A stretch of 64,000 bases of DNA, taken from the NCBI RefSeq assembly GCF_013009345.1, contig NZ_JABELE010000012.1:1-64000 (forward strand), given 5' to 3'. Below, one piece after another: positions 33,791 to 42,346 of this stretch. Source of the stretch: Acinetobacter geminorum (lineage in GTDB: Bacteria; Pseudomonadota; Gammaproteobacteria; Pseudomonadales; Moraxellaceae). Position 1 is the stretch's first letter. Each line of letters begins with the position of its first letter. Both the position numbers and the translations under genes were made by a program. The notes below the pieces were generated by a model. It searched no databases, had not been told where the DNA came from, and was given only the letters and a program-made list of their open reading frames with translations.

Positions 33791-35836
33791 ATGACTTCAG
33801 TCCATCAGTTACAAGGCGTTGGATCGGCTTCAGCAGCCCTGCTAGAAAAACTAAATATTTTTACCACAGATGATTTACTGTTTCATCTGCCACGTGATTA
33901 TGAAGACCGCAGTACGATTATTCCAATGAATCAACTTGTGGTTGGACGGAGCTATTTACTCGAAGGAGAAGTCAAATCAATTGATTTCCCTCCGGGAAAA
34001 CGAAAATCTATGGCAGCCTTGGTGCAAGATGAATTCGGTAAAGTCACCTTACGCTTTTATCATATTTATAAAAACCTGACTGATAAAATAAAACCCGGTC
34101 TTCGCTTACGTATTTTTGGTGAAGTCCGCGTAGGTGCTCGTGGCCTTGAGATGTATCATCCTGAAATTCAGCTCATTCATGAACATACGCCTCTACCAGA
34201 AACTCAGCTTACAGCAATTTACCCAAGTACGGATGGGTTAACTCAACCCAAATTACGCGAATACGTTAAACAAGCTTTACAACATCATAGCGACGCCTTA
34301 CCAGAACTACTCCCAAAACAATATACCAATGGCTACGCGCTTAAAGAGGCTTTGTATTACATTCATGAGCCTCCCGTGGATGCCAACATGCTGCAATTGG
34401 CTCAAGGCTCGCACCCTGCACAGCAAAGGCTTATTTTTGAAGAGCTAGTTGCACACCAAATTAGTTTACTTAATCGACGTGCTTATATTCGTCAAATTGC
34501 GTCACCTGCATTTTCAAGCAGTAAAGTATTAGCTAAAAAACTATTAGAAGCTTTACCATTTCAAATGACCAATGCACAAAAACGTGTATCTAAAGAAATT
34601 TTAAATGACTTAAAACAACACCAACCTATGCTACGCCTAGTACAAGGCGACGTAGGTGCTGGAAAGACCCTTGTTGCAGCTGTAGCCGCTTGTCATGCTT
34701 TAGAAGCAGATTGGCAGGTTGCATTAATGGCTCCGACCGAAATTCTTGCAGAACAGCATTATTTAAACTTTAAACGTTGGTTTGAACCTTTAGGCATTAC
34801 TGTCGCATGGCTATCTGGCAAACAAAAAGGTAAAGCGCGTGCCCAAGCAGAGCAGCAAATTAAAGAAGGCCATGCGGAACTTATTGTTGGTACACATGCC
34901 CTATTTCAAGATAACGTCGGGTTTGCAAAACTAGGACTCGTGATTATTGATGAACAACATCGTTTTGGTGTAGATCAACGTTTAGCTTTACGTAATAAAG
35001 GTGCTGAGCAATTCACCCCACATCAACTCGTGATGACAGCTACTCCGATACCGAGAACACTGGCGATGAGTGCTTATGGTGACTTAGACACGTCAATTAT
35101 TGATGAATTACCTCCAGGCCGTACTCCAATTCAAACCGTTACCATTCCGCTTGATCGTCGCGAGGAAGTACTGCAACGTATTGCTTCGAATTGTAGAGAT
35201 GGGAAACAGGCCTATTGGGTATGCACACTGGTTGAACAGTCTGAAACTTTAGATGCTCAAGCAGCAGAAGCAACTTACCAAGAGATGAAAGAACGCTTTC
35301 CTGAACTCAACATTGGCTTGGTGCATGGCAAAATGAAAGCCGATGAAAAGCAAGCCGTCATGCAAGCATTTAAAAATAATGAATTGCAACTTCTTATCGC
35401 AACAACAGTGATTGAAGTTGGAGTAGACGTTCCTAACTCTTCCATTATGGTGATTGAAAATGCCGAGCGTTTAGGTCTTTCTCAGCTACACCAATTACGT
35501 GGCCGCGTAGGTCGAGGTGCTCAAGCTAGTTTTTGCGTACTTTTATATAAAACGCCTCTCTCTCAAAATGGACAAGAGAGACTTTCTATTTTAAGAGAAA
35601 GTAATGATGGCTTTGTAATTGCAGAAAAAGATCTGGAATTACGTGGGCCGGGTGAATTACTAGGAACTAAACAAACTGGGGATATGGGATTTAGGGTGGC
35701 CCGATTAGAGCGAGATGATCACTTACTGAGTCAGGCTCACTATGTAGCACAGCAAGTTTTAAAGGATTATCCAGAACAGGCAGATGCTCTATTAAAACGT
35801 TGGCTTCCTGAGGCGCCTCGCTACGCGTATGTTTAA
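33791..35836 (+). CDS. recG: ATP-dependent DNA helicase RecG
   Basis: The 681-residue protein shows the N-terminal wedge/OB domain (about 50-150), Walker A GDVGAGKT, Walker B with DEQHRFG, TATPIPRTL and the C-terminal QLRGRVGRG motif. It remodels stalled forks and Holliday junctions and limits over-replication. Its stop overlaps the comF start by 8 bp. The ATG has a close GAGGGG. Confidence 0.97.
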   Translation: MTSVHQLQGVGSASAALLEKLNIFTTDDLLFHLPRDYEDRSTIIPMNQLVVGRSYLLEGEVKSIDFPPGKRKSMAALVQDEFGKVTLRFYHIYKNLTDKIKPGLRLRIFGEVRVGARGLEMYHPEIQLIHEHTPLPETQLTAIYPSTDGLTQPKLREYVKQALQHHSDALPELLPKQYTNGYALKEALYYIHEPPVDANMLQLAQGSHPAQQRLIFEELVAHQISLLNRRAYIRQIASPAFSSSKVLAKKLLEALPFQMTNAQKRVSKEILNDLKQHQPMLRLVQGDVGAGKTLVAAVAACHALEADWQVALMAPTEILAEQHYLNFKRWFEPLGITVAWLSGKQKGKARAQAEQQIKEGHAELIVGTHALFQDNVGFAKLGLVIIDEQHRFGVDQRLALRNKGAEQFTPHQLVMTATPIPRTLAMSAYGDLDTSIIDELPPGRTPIQTVTIPLDRREEVLQRIASNCRDGKQAYWVCTLVEQSETLDAQAAEATYQEMKERFPELNIGLVHGKMKADEKQAVMQAFKNNELQLLIATTVIEVGVDVPNSSIMVIENAERLGLSQLHQLRGRVGRGAQASFCVLLYKTPLSQNGQERLSILRESNDGFVIAEKDLELRGPGELLGTKQTGDMGFRVARLERDDHLLSQAHYVAQQVLKDYPEQADALLKRWLPEAPRYAYV

Positions 35837-36458
35837 TTTTTTAAACTTTCAACCTCTTATTCAGTTATTTTCACCTTGCTCATTGTGTGAGTTAGGCATG
35901 CGAGAAAAATCCTCGCTCTGTAAAGACTGTTGGGAACAGCTACCTTGGCTTAAACAAACGATTCAACGTAATAATCAATCTGTTCTTGTGGCCTGTAATT
36001 ATGCTTATCCGGTTAACCGGATCATTCAGCAGTATAAATATGAACAAAAGTTACATTATCAGATCTTATTAGGTGAAATTTTAAAACAATTAAAATTTCC
36101 CAAGGTACAAGCGATCGTACCCATGCCTATTTCCAATCAACGTTTAATTGAACGTGGCTTCAATCAGTCTTTGCTACTTGCCAATATCTTAAGCAAACAC
36201 TTAAAAATACCTGTTTGGCAACCAATTCAACGCTTAAATGAACACGCTCAAAAAGGACTTTCTCGACTAGAACGCTTTGAAAATATCGAACAACAATTTT
36301 TACCCCATCATCAAGAGAAACGACGTTATCGCCGTGTTCTCATTATTGATGACGTGATAACCACGGGAAGCTCTGTAAATGCACTCAGTCAAGCACTTAA
36401 ACAATTAGGCTGCACATCCATTCATACGGCGTGCCTAGCAGCAACGCCGAAGAGTTAA
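35829..36458 (+). CDS. comF: ComF-family phosphoribosyltransferase-like protein
   Basis: The 209-residue protein has an N-terminal four-Cys zinc-finger-like motif (CSLCEL...SLCKDC, residues 17-34) and a C-terminal PRPP-binding loop VLIIDDVITTGSS. ComF is required for natural transformation in several species, and Acinetobacter is naturally competent, probably acting with single-strand DNA-handling helicases such as PriA. The 8-bp overlap with recG indicates co-translation with a recombination helicase, which suits a DNA-uptake role. Confidence 0.88.
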   Translation: MFNFLNFQPLIQLFSPCSLCELGMREKSSLCKDCWEQLPWLKQTIQRNNQSVLVACNYAYPVNRIIQQYKYEQKLHYQILLGEILKQLKFPKVQAIVPMPISNQRLIERGFNQSLLLANILSKHLKIPVWQPIQRLNEHAQKGLSRLERFENIEQQFLPHHQEKRRYRRVLIIDDVITTGSSVNALSQALKQLGCTSIHTACLAATPKS

Positions 36459-36459
36459 G

Positions 36460-36861
36460 CTATTGCAGTGTAGATAAATACTCTTCACACCAAGGAATGA
36501 CAATTTCTCGGGTCAATGGTGCAAGTTGAGTTTCAGAATCATTTAAATCTATCCACTTCATTTCTGCAATTTCGGCTGCAATTTTAGGGGCCTGATCAAG
36601 CTGAACAAGATATAAATGACTCATCAAAATATGATCTGGCTCATTGGCAGCTGCTGTTTCGAAATGACCAATAAATTGCTCAATCACACAAGAGCTACCG
36701 ACTTCTTCTAAGATTTCTCGCTGCATGGTGATCTCTGGTGCCTCATTAGGTTCAAGCTTGCCACCCACTTGCATAAAAGCATGTGTATTATGTTTTCTTA
36801 CAAGCAACAACTGATTTTGCTCATTTAAGATCACTGCGGCAGCGACCGTAATTGTTTTCAC
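36460..36861 (-). CDS. Nudix hydrolase
   Basis: The 133-residue protein contains a complete Nudix box (GGKLEPNEAPEITMQREILEEVG, residues 33-55, pattern Gx5Ex7REUxEExGU). It hydrolyses nucleoside-diphosphate-linked compounds; substrate specificity is not visible. It is small like MutT and YfcD-type enzymes. It starts 14 bp after the LOG-family gene, so the two probably form an operon. Confidence 0.88.
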   Translation of the reverse strand: MKTITVAAAVILNEQNQLLLVRKHNTHAFMQVGGKLEPNEAPEITMQREILEEVGSSCVIEQFIGHFETAAANEPDHILMSHLYLVQLDQAPKIAAEIAEMKWIDLNDSETQLAPLTREIVIPWCEEYLSTLQ

Positions 36862-36875
36862 CTATTTAACCTCGT

Positions 36876-37457
36876 TTATGGTTGAACATCTGCATTTGTC
36901 CATTTTGGAGCAGGAGCCTGATATTGCTCAAACTGTTGAAGAATATCTTCAATTTTGTCTGAGGCGATCAATTTATCAACGAACCGTGCTTGGCTGAATC
37001 CATTATCAACCGTGCCTTGAATCATTTTAAGTAAATCTTCATAAAAGCCCGCTACATTTAAGAAAGCACATGGCTTTTGATGAATACCTAATTGTGCCCA
37101 GGTCCATTGTTCAAAGATTTCTTCCAATGTACCAGCGCCGCCCGGCAAGGCAATAAAGCCATCTGAAAGATCAGCCATCTTGGTTTTACGCTCATGCATA
37201 TTTTCAACCACATATAATCTGGTTAAACCCGGATGAGCTAACTCACGATCAACTAAAGCACGAGGGATCACGCCAATGACTTGTCCACCTGCTTGTAAGG
37301 CGCTATCGGCAACTACACCCATTAGGCCTGAGCGACCGCCACCATAAACCAAGGTTTTACCTTGTTTTGCAATAGCCTCGCCTGTAGCTTGGGCAATTTT
37401 TTGGAAAATTGGGTCTGAACCAAGAGATGAACCACAGAAAATACAAATTGATTTCAT
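36876..37457 (-). CDS. LOG-family protein (nucleotide 5'-monophosphate phosphoribohydrolase)
   Basis: The 193-residue protein has the lysine-decarboxylase-like fold motif GGGRSGLMG and the catalytic PGGAGTLEEIFE, the PGGxGTxxE signature of the LOG family (TIGR00730). Family members release free bases from (cytokinin) riboside 5'-monophosphates; earlier annotations as lysine decarboxylase are wrong. Pairing with a Nudix hydrolase suggests nucleotide salvage or house-cleaning. Confidence 0.9.
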   Translation of the reverse strand: MKSICIFCGSSLGSDPIFQKIAQATGEAIAKQGKTLVYGGGRSGLMGVVADSALQAGGQVIGVIPRALVDRELAHPGLTRLYVVENMHERKTKMADLSDGFIALPGGAGTLEEIFEQWTWAQLGIHQKPCAFLNVAGFYEDLLKMIQGTVDNGFSQARFVDKLIASDKIEDILQQFEQYQAPAPKWTNADVQP

Positions 37458-37615
37458 AGTGTAAAAAACCGTTTTATTGAACTGTCATGCTGACAAACTA
37501 AACTATCGATAGAGTTTTTTTTTGCAAAATAGCGTATTGGCAAGTGTTTTTCGGCAAATCCTTGTCTAAAATACACCCATCCATTTCCATCAGACTGCGT
37601 GAGGAAAAAAGACAC

Positions 37616-38629
37616 ATGCTTGAAGCCTTTTATGCCACAGAACGCGGAAGTCTGGAAGATGCCACCATCAATGGTGGATTTGATCTACATCCCGAATTAG
37701 TCTGGGTTGATCTTATTGCACCCTCGCAAGAAGAGCAACAATGGGTATTAGATGCCTATGACCAAAATTTACCAACACTAAAGTCGCTTGAAGACATTTC
37801 ATCTTCTGCACGATTTTACCGTGATGATGACGGTATTTTGCACATCAGTACTTATTTTTTAACGAAAAATAAAAATTATCAGGTGGACGGTGACGCAGAA
37901 GACTCATCACATATTTTAGCAATGGTGCAAACGGTCGCTTTCATTTTGCATAAAGACCGCCTCTTTACGATGCGCGGAGAAAAATTAGTTGCGTTTCGCG
38001 CCTTTCGGGCACGCGCTCGTCGAAATGACTATGACATGGACTATAAAGATCCAACGTGGATTTTATTAGGCCTTCTTGAAGCAAAACTCGATGAGCTTGC
38101 GGATATCTTAGAAGATATCCACAAAGATTTAGAAAAATACTCCACAGAGGTTCTTAATAACCACCAACGTGAAAAAATTCTAGATCTCGATGACATGATT
38201 ACGCGCCTAGCTCAACAAGAAGATATGCTAGGAAAAGCACAGCTCTGTCTGATTGATTTACGACGAGTACTTACTTTTTTATCGCGTCCGCGAGCTTTAG
38301 GCAGTCATATCTATGATGCTGACATTCGAGAGCTCAGTGAAGATGTGCGTTCACTGGTAGAACATGATGCATTCTTATTCCAAAAAGTACGATTCTTACT
38401 TGATACGACGTCCGGATTCATTAACACCGAACAGAATGACACGATTCGTCGATTCTCGATCTTACCAAGCATGTTAGCTCCTCCGATGCTTATCGCCAGT
38501 ATTTACGGCATGAACACTGATGTATTACCTTTTGCACATGGTACGACCAGTTTCTTCGTTGTTTTACTCATTATTATGGGTTTCTTTATTGGGCCGATCA
38601 TTTATTTCCGCTGGAAAAAATGGATCTAA
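37616..38629 (+). CDS. corA: Magnesium/cobalt transporter CorA
   Basis: I use the ATG at 37616 (MLEAFYATERG, 337 residues), preceded by GAGGAAAA; the longer frame from 37544 lacks support. The protein has a large cytoplasmic helical funnel and two C-terminal membrane helices. The selectivity motif YGMNTDVLPF sits between them (about residue 285), and the protein ends in a basic patch (RWKKWI). It forms a pentameric Mg2+ channel. A terminator follows. Confidence 0.94.
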   Translation: MLEAFYATERGSLEDATINGGFDLHPELVWVDLIAPSQEEQQWVLDAYDQNLPTLKSLEDISSSARFYRDDDGILHISTYFLTKNKNYQVDGDAEDSSHILAMVQTVAFILHKDRLFTMRGEKLVAFRAFRARARRNDYDMDYKDPTWILLGLLEAKLDELADILEDIHKDLEKYSTEVLNNHQREKILDLDDMITRLAQQEDMLGKAQLCLIDLRRVLTFLSRPRALGSHIYDADIRELSEDVRSLVEHDAFLFQKVRFLLDTTSGFINTEQNDTIRRFSILPSMLAPPMLIASIYGMNTDVLPFAHGTTSFFVVLLIIMGFFIGPIIYFRWKKWI

Positions 38630-38660
38630 GCTTTGTAATAAAATGCCAATTTCGAGCATA

Positions 38661-38688
38661 AAAAAGCACCTAAATATAGGTGCTTTTT
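38661..38688. terminator. Bidirectional terminator between corA and the mla operon
   Basis: AAAAAGCACCTA / TAGGTGCTTTTT with loop AATA is a perfect 12-bp stem with T runs on both strands, placed between convergent units. Confidence 0.94.
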
Positions 38689-38701
38689 TACATCAAAAAC
38701 A

Positions 38702-38989
38702 TCAGATCATTTGCAGGTCTTCCTGCAAATGACAGGCTTGAATGATCTTCAGCATTTTTTCAGGGACATTTTTAAAATGTAAACCAGTATTTTTTGGAGT
38801 CTCTCGTAACCATTGAACTAAAACAGCTAATGCCAAAGTACTACCATGCTCAAGCTCAGTTAAATCCACCACAAGTGGGAAGCTTTGCTGCTTCTTTATG
38901 ATAGCCAAACCTGCTTGATACTGTTGTTCCGCATTTTCAAAATCAATTTTTCCCGAAACAACCAATTGTTGGTTGAGATACTGAACCAC
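38702..38989 (-). CDS. mlaB: MlaB, STAS-domain subunit of the phospholipid transporter
   Basis: The 95-residue STAS protein (VVDLTELEHGSTLALAVLVQWL, core quoted in part) binds the ATPase MlaF in the inner-membrane complex. The Ser-Thr pair in GSTLAL marks the position that contacts MlaF. It is the last gene of mlaFEDCB, 11 bp after mlaC. Confidence 0.9.
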   Translation of the reverse strand: MVQYLNQQLVVSGKIDFENAEQQYQAGLAIIKKQQSFPLVVDLTELEHGSTLALAVLVQWLRETPKNTGLHFKNVPEKMLKIIQACHLQEDLQMI

Positions 38990-39000
38990 ACGTCACCTAC

Positions 39001-39639
39001 TTATTTCTTTTTGTTTTGATTAACAGCTGCGTCTGCATCAGGTTGGAACGTAGCAATTGCTTTATTTAAATCACCGCCATTGCGTTTCACTGTTGCAGCA
39101 AACTGATTACGGAACTGTAATCCTAGATCAATACCAGAAACATTGATATTACGGATTTTCCATTGAGTGCCTTTGTCAGCTAACTGGAAAGAAACAGGAA
39201 TTTTTTCACCATTGTGATTAAAGTCCAATGTCACTACAGGATTTTTACCCGCAGTTGCCTTGTAAGGACGCATGGTATAGCTTTGATTTGTATATTTAGC
39301 AAATGCGCTACCGTAATTTTCAATTAATGTATTACGGAAATTCGTTTCGAACTGAGCACGCTGTGCAGCTGTACTATACTGATTCGTCGCATAAGTACCC
39401 ATCACAATACGAGTGAACGCTTGTGAATCAACATACGGGTCTAAGTTCTGACGTACAATTGATTTTACTAAAGCAGGATTGTTCTGCAACTTAGCATGAT
39501 CTGCTTTTAAACGAGCGATCAAGCCATCAGCAACACGCTTGATAAAATCAGGTGGAGCTTCTGAAGGTGCAGCAAAAGCTGTACCTGCAATCATAGTAGA
39601 CAAAAGACTTGCTGTCAGGGTTTGTTTAAACAACGTATT
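39001..39639 (-). CDS. mlaC: MlaC, periplasmic phospholipid shuttle
   Basis: I use the GTG at 39639, because AAGGAG lies 9 nt upstream and the product (212 residues) then has a clean signal peptide, MNTLFKQTLTASLLSTMIAG, cleaved after AFA. The mature Ttg2D-like domain includes RQNLDPYVDSQAFTRIVMG and the YMRPYK segment. It carries phospholipids between the outer-membrane MlaA complex and MlaFEDB. The end is Asn/Lys-rich. Confidence 0.93.
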   Translation of the reverse strand, partial: NTLFKQTLTASLLSTMIAGTAFAAPSEAPPDFIKRVADGLIARLKADHAKLQNNPALVKSIVRQNLDPYVDSQAFTRIVMGTYATNQYSTAAQRAQFETNFRNTLIENYGSAFAKYTNQSYTMRPYKATAGKNPVVTLDFNHNGEKIPVSFQLADKGTQWKIRNINVSGIDLGLQFRNQFAATVKRNGGDLNKAIATFQPDADAAVNQNKKK

Positions 39640-39668
39640 CACCTGGAACCACTCCTTCAAATAAACTC

Positions 39669-40349
39669 TTACTCAACAAATGACGGCTGTGCACTGCTGT
39701 TGGTACTTGCAGGAGCTTTCTCTTCTGCTGAGGATGAACCAGCGGCAACTTTACCTGCGCCACCACCAGTAATAAATTTACTAATTAAATCTTCTAAATC
39801 CATGGTTCCTTGAGTATTTGAAATTGTATCGCCACGTTTAAGATAGTTTAAACCACCACCTGGAACGACTTTCAAATATTTCTCACCCAATAAACCATTG
39901 GTTGCAACCATTATATAAGCATCTTCATCAATACTGGTGATGGAGGACATGTTACTGATCAGTTGCTGTTCCATTGCTTTTTGTTGCTCTGGAGAAGCCT
40001 GCGTATAATCAGAACTATAACGTAGTTCATCTAAAGCATTTTTTTGAACTTCTTTTAGCTGCTCAGCATTAAAACTTGTCAATTTTCCATCTAAACCAAA
40101 GGTTACCGTAGCCAAACGCGTAACTGGATCAAGGGTAATTGAATCAACACGACCAATTGTGACACCGCTCATCGTTACTTTAGCACGAGGCTTTAAACCA
40201 TTGACGTTATCAAACTGAGCCTTCATGGTATAACTATCATTTAAGTTAGTACCAACAAGGCCACTAACTTTCATGGCTAAAAAGAACAAGGCAATACCGA
40301 AGATAATAACAAAGATACCTACGGCCAGCTCACTACTACGTGATTTCAT
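39669..40349 (-). CDS. mlaD: MlaD, MCE-domain membrane protein
   Basis: The 226-residue protein has one N-terminal membrane helix (ELAVGIFVIIFGIALFFLAM) and an MCE domain (FDNVNGLKPRAKVTMSGVTIG onwards, quoted by its ends) that forms a periplasmic hexamer with a lipid pore. It has a disordered Ser/Ala/Glu-rich tail (about 195-226). Compared with E. coli it carries an insertion near residues 90-125 (Gln/Glu-rich, with DYTQASPEQQKAMEQQ). Its ATG overlaps the mlaE stop as TAATG. Confidence 0.93.
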   Translation of the reverse strand: MKSRSSELAVGIFVIIFGIALFFLAMKVSGLVGTNLNDSYTMKAQFDNVNGLKPRAKVTMSGVTIGRVDSITLDPVTRLATVTFGLDGKLTSFNAEQLKEVQKNALDELRYSSDYTQASPEQQKAMEQQLISNMSSITSIDEDAYIMVATNGLLGEKYLKVVPGGGLNYLKRGDTISNTQGTMDLEDLISKFITGGGAGKVAAGSSSAEEKAPASTNSSAQPSFVE

Positions 40350-41125
40350 TAAATCCCTCCGAACATGACCGCAGTCAACACGAAATCAAAACCTAAAACA
40401 CATAATGAAGAATATACAACTGTTCTTGTCATTGCAGTTGCGATTCCTTCTGGAGTCGGATCACACGCATATCCTTGATATACCGCAATCCATGTACACA
40501 ACAAAGCAAACACAATACTTTTGATAATGCCATTTACGACATCATGCCCAAATTGCACATTGTTTTGCATTCCGCTCCAGAATGAGCCTTCATCGACGCC
40601 AAGAAAATCGACACCTACCATTTTACCGCCCACAATACCAATCGCAGCAAAAATGACAGTTAGCATCGGTAAACTGACCACTCCCGCCCAAAGACGCGGT
40701 GATACGATTTGTTTTAATGGGTCAACCCCGATCATTTCCATGCTGGCAAGTTGCTCACTTTGCTTCATTGAACCAATTTCTGCTGTTAATGCAGAACCTG
40801 CTCGGCCAGCAAATAATAAAGCAGCAACCACAGGTGCCAATTCACGCAGCAATGTTAAAGACACCATGGTGCCTAGCATTGATTCACTGCCGACGTTCAC
40901 TAAAATTGAGTATCCTTGTAAACCCAGTACCAAACCAATAAATAGGCCCGACACAGTGATAATTAACAAAGACATCACCCCTACCCGATGCATTTGGTAA
41001 ATAAATCGTCCAAAACCACCAGATGAAGGAAAAGAAAAAACAATTTGTAAGAGCATTAGTGCCGCAACACCAATCCCTCGAATCCGCTCAATAACGAGTC
41101 TACCTAACCAGGCAATCGTATTCAT
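40349..41125 (-). CDS. mlaE: MlaE, permease subunit
   Basis: The 258-residue integral membrane protein has five or six helices and the permease signature LLRELAPVVAALLFAGRAGSA plus EIGSMKQSEQ (conserved Glu; quoted in part). It forms the lipid path of the Mla ABC complex. It overlaps mlaF by 4 bp and mlaD by 1 bp, showing tight coupling. Confidence 0.95.
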   Translation of the reverse strand: MNTIAWLGRLVIERIRGIGVAALMLLQIVFSFPSSGGFGRFIYQMHRVGVMSLLIITVSGLFIGLVLGLQGYSILVNVGSESMLGTMVSLTLLRELAPVVAALLFAGRAGSALTAEIGSMKQSEQLASMEMIGVDPLKQIVSPRLWAGVVSLPMLTVIFAAIGIVGGKMVGVDFLGVDEGSFWSGMQNNVQFGHDVVNGIIKSIVFALLCTWIAVYQGYACDPTPEGIATAMTRTVVYSSLCVLGFDFVLTAVMFGGI

Positions 41126-41940
41126 GGACGAACCTCGTTATCTAAATAGGCTTGATGACTAAATTGGTATTCAACTGGTCCTTCTGCCGAACCTGTTAAG
41201 AATTGGCGCACAAATGGAGAAGCATATGCCTGTAATTCTTCTGGTGTTCCTTCCCCCTGAATTTTTCCTTCTGCTACAACATAAATGTAGTCAGCAATAG
41301 AAAGGGTTTCGGGAACGTCATGCGAAACAATAATTGTGGTTAAATCTAAAGCCTCTCGCAATGAACGGATTAAACGTGTCAAAACACCTTTTACAATAGG
41401 GTCTTGCCCTGCAAACGGTTCATCGTACATGATTAAATCGGGGTCAAGCGCGATCGCACGTGCCAAAGCGACACGACGGTTCATACCACCTGAGAGTTCT
41501 GTAGGCATTAATTGCTCAGAACCACGTAAGCCTACTGATTCAAGTTTTAATGCAACCAGTTCAGCAATTAGATTTTCAGGAAGTTTGGTATGTGCTCGAA
41601 TTGGAAATGCTACATTTTCATAGACAGACATATCCGTAAATAAAGCACCGCTCTGAAATAACATTCCCATACGTGCACGGGCTGAAAAAAGTTCCTGACG
41701 AGACATTTTTGCAATATCTTTACCGTCGAGCAAAACTTCGCCCTGATCAGGAACTAACTGTCCACCGATCAGACGTAATAATGTTGTTTTACCTGTACCA
41801 GAAGGTCCCATAATAGCCGTAATCTGGCCACGACGTATATTTAAACTAATATTGTCATAAATGACGCGTTCCCCTCGATTAAAACTCAAATTTTTCACTT
41901 CAATAAGTGGTTGAGTCGAGAGAGGAGTTTTATTATTCAT
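41122..41940 (-). CDS. mlaF: MlaF, ATPase subunit
   Basis: I use the ATG at 41940 (MNNKTPLSTQPLIEV, 272 residues); the extra 19 residues of the longer frame have no counterpart in MlaF. Walker A is GPSGTGKTT, the signature motif LSGGMNRRVALARAI and Walker B LIMYDEPFAGQDP; a switch His is in IIVSHD. It powers phospholipid transport that keeps the outer leaflet of the outer membrane asymmetric. It is the first gene of the operon. Confidence 0.95.
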   Translation of the reverse strand: MNNKTPLSTQPLIEVKNLSFNRGERVIYDNISLNIRRGQITAIMGPSGTGKTTLLRLIGGQLVPDQGEVLLDGKDIAKMSRQELFSARARMGMLFQSGALFTDMSVYENVAFPIRAHTKLPENLIAELVALKLESVGLRGSEQLMPTELSGGMNRRVALARAIALDPDLIMYDEPFAGQDPIVKGVLTRLIRSLREALDLTTIIVSHDVPETLSIADYIYVVAEGKIQGEGTPEELQAYASPFVRQFLTGSAEGPVEYQFSHQAYLDNEVRP

Positions 41941-42030
41941 AATGGCAATCGTTCCTGCACTTTTATGCACGCATACTATAACACTGAAAATTGGCAAACT
42001 TGTTGTTATTTTGACAAAAGCAAAGCTAAC

Positions 42031-42240
42031 TTAGTTGGTAGAAATAGAAGAGGTATGTTCGTAAAAAGAGGTTAATTCAGAAATTTGAAACTGCTCAATA
42101 GAACTTCCAGTTATAAAAGCATAGGCAAAATAAACCCCATTACACAAAACAAGTGCAATAAAAAGATAAGGCAAGCCGTGCTGAACTAATAAGTTCTTCA
42201 ACTGTGCCATTATTGCTTCTTTTCGTTTACTTCTACTCAT
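42031..42240 (-). CDS. Small membrane protein of unknown function
   Basis: The 69-residue protein has a basic N-terminus (SRSKRKE) and one membrane helix (LPYLFIALVLCNGVYFAYAF, about 24-43), with a polar C-terminus (TSFYEHTSSISTN) probably in the periplasm. A second ATG at 42210 would give 59 residues and has a slightly better AGAAG upstream. It lies between mlaF and the DEAD-box gene, on the same strand as both. No family recognised. Confidence 0.55.
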   Translation of the reverse strand: MSRSKRKEAIMAQLKNLLVQHGLPYLFIALVLCNGVYFAYAFITGSSIEQFQISELTSFYEHTSSISTN

Positions 42241-42300
42241 TATTTAATAAAAAATTGAACCAATTCACAATTTGTTATTTTATAACAAAACTGAAAAATA

Positions 42301-42330
42301 AGAAAGGCCAGTATTTCTACTGGCCTTTCT
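42301..42330 (-). terminator. Terminator of the DEAD-box helicase gene
   Basis: AGAAAGGCCAGTA / TACTGGCCTTTCT with a 4-nt loop is a perfect 13-bp stem; T-rich sequence follows on the minus strand. Confidence 0.93.
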
Positions 42331-42346
42331 TTAAACAAACTATTGA

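Noticed and set aside
38149..38630. Second antiporter or channel gene inside corA
   Set aside because: The hydrophobic end is simply the two C-terminal membrane helices of CorA with the GMN motif.
40521..41000. Plus-strand 159-codon ORF over mlaE
   Set aside because: It is antisense to a conserved membrane protein gene; its Thr/Ser/Pro-rich content is the complement of hydrophobic codons.
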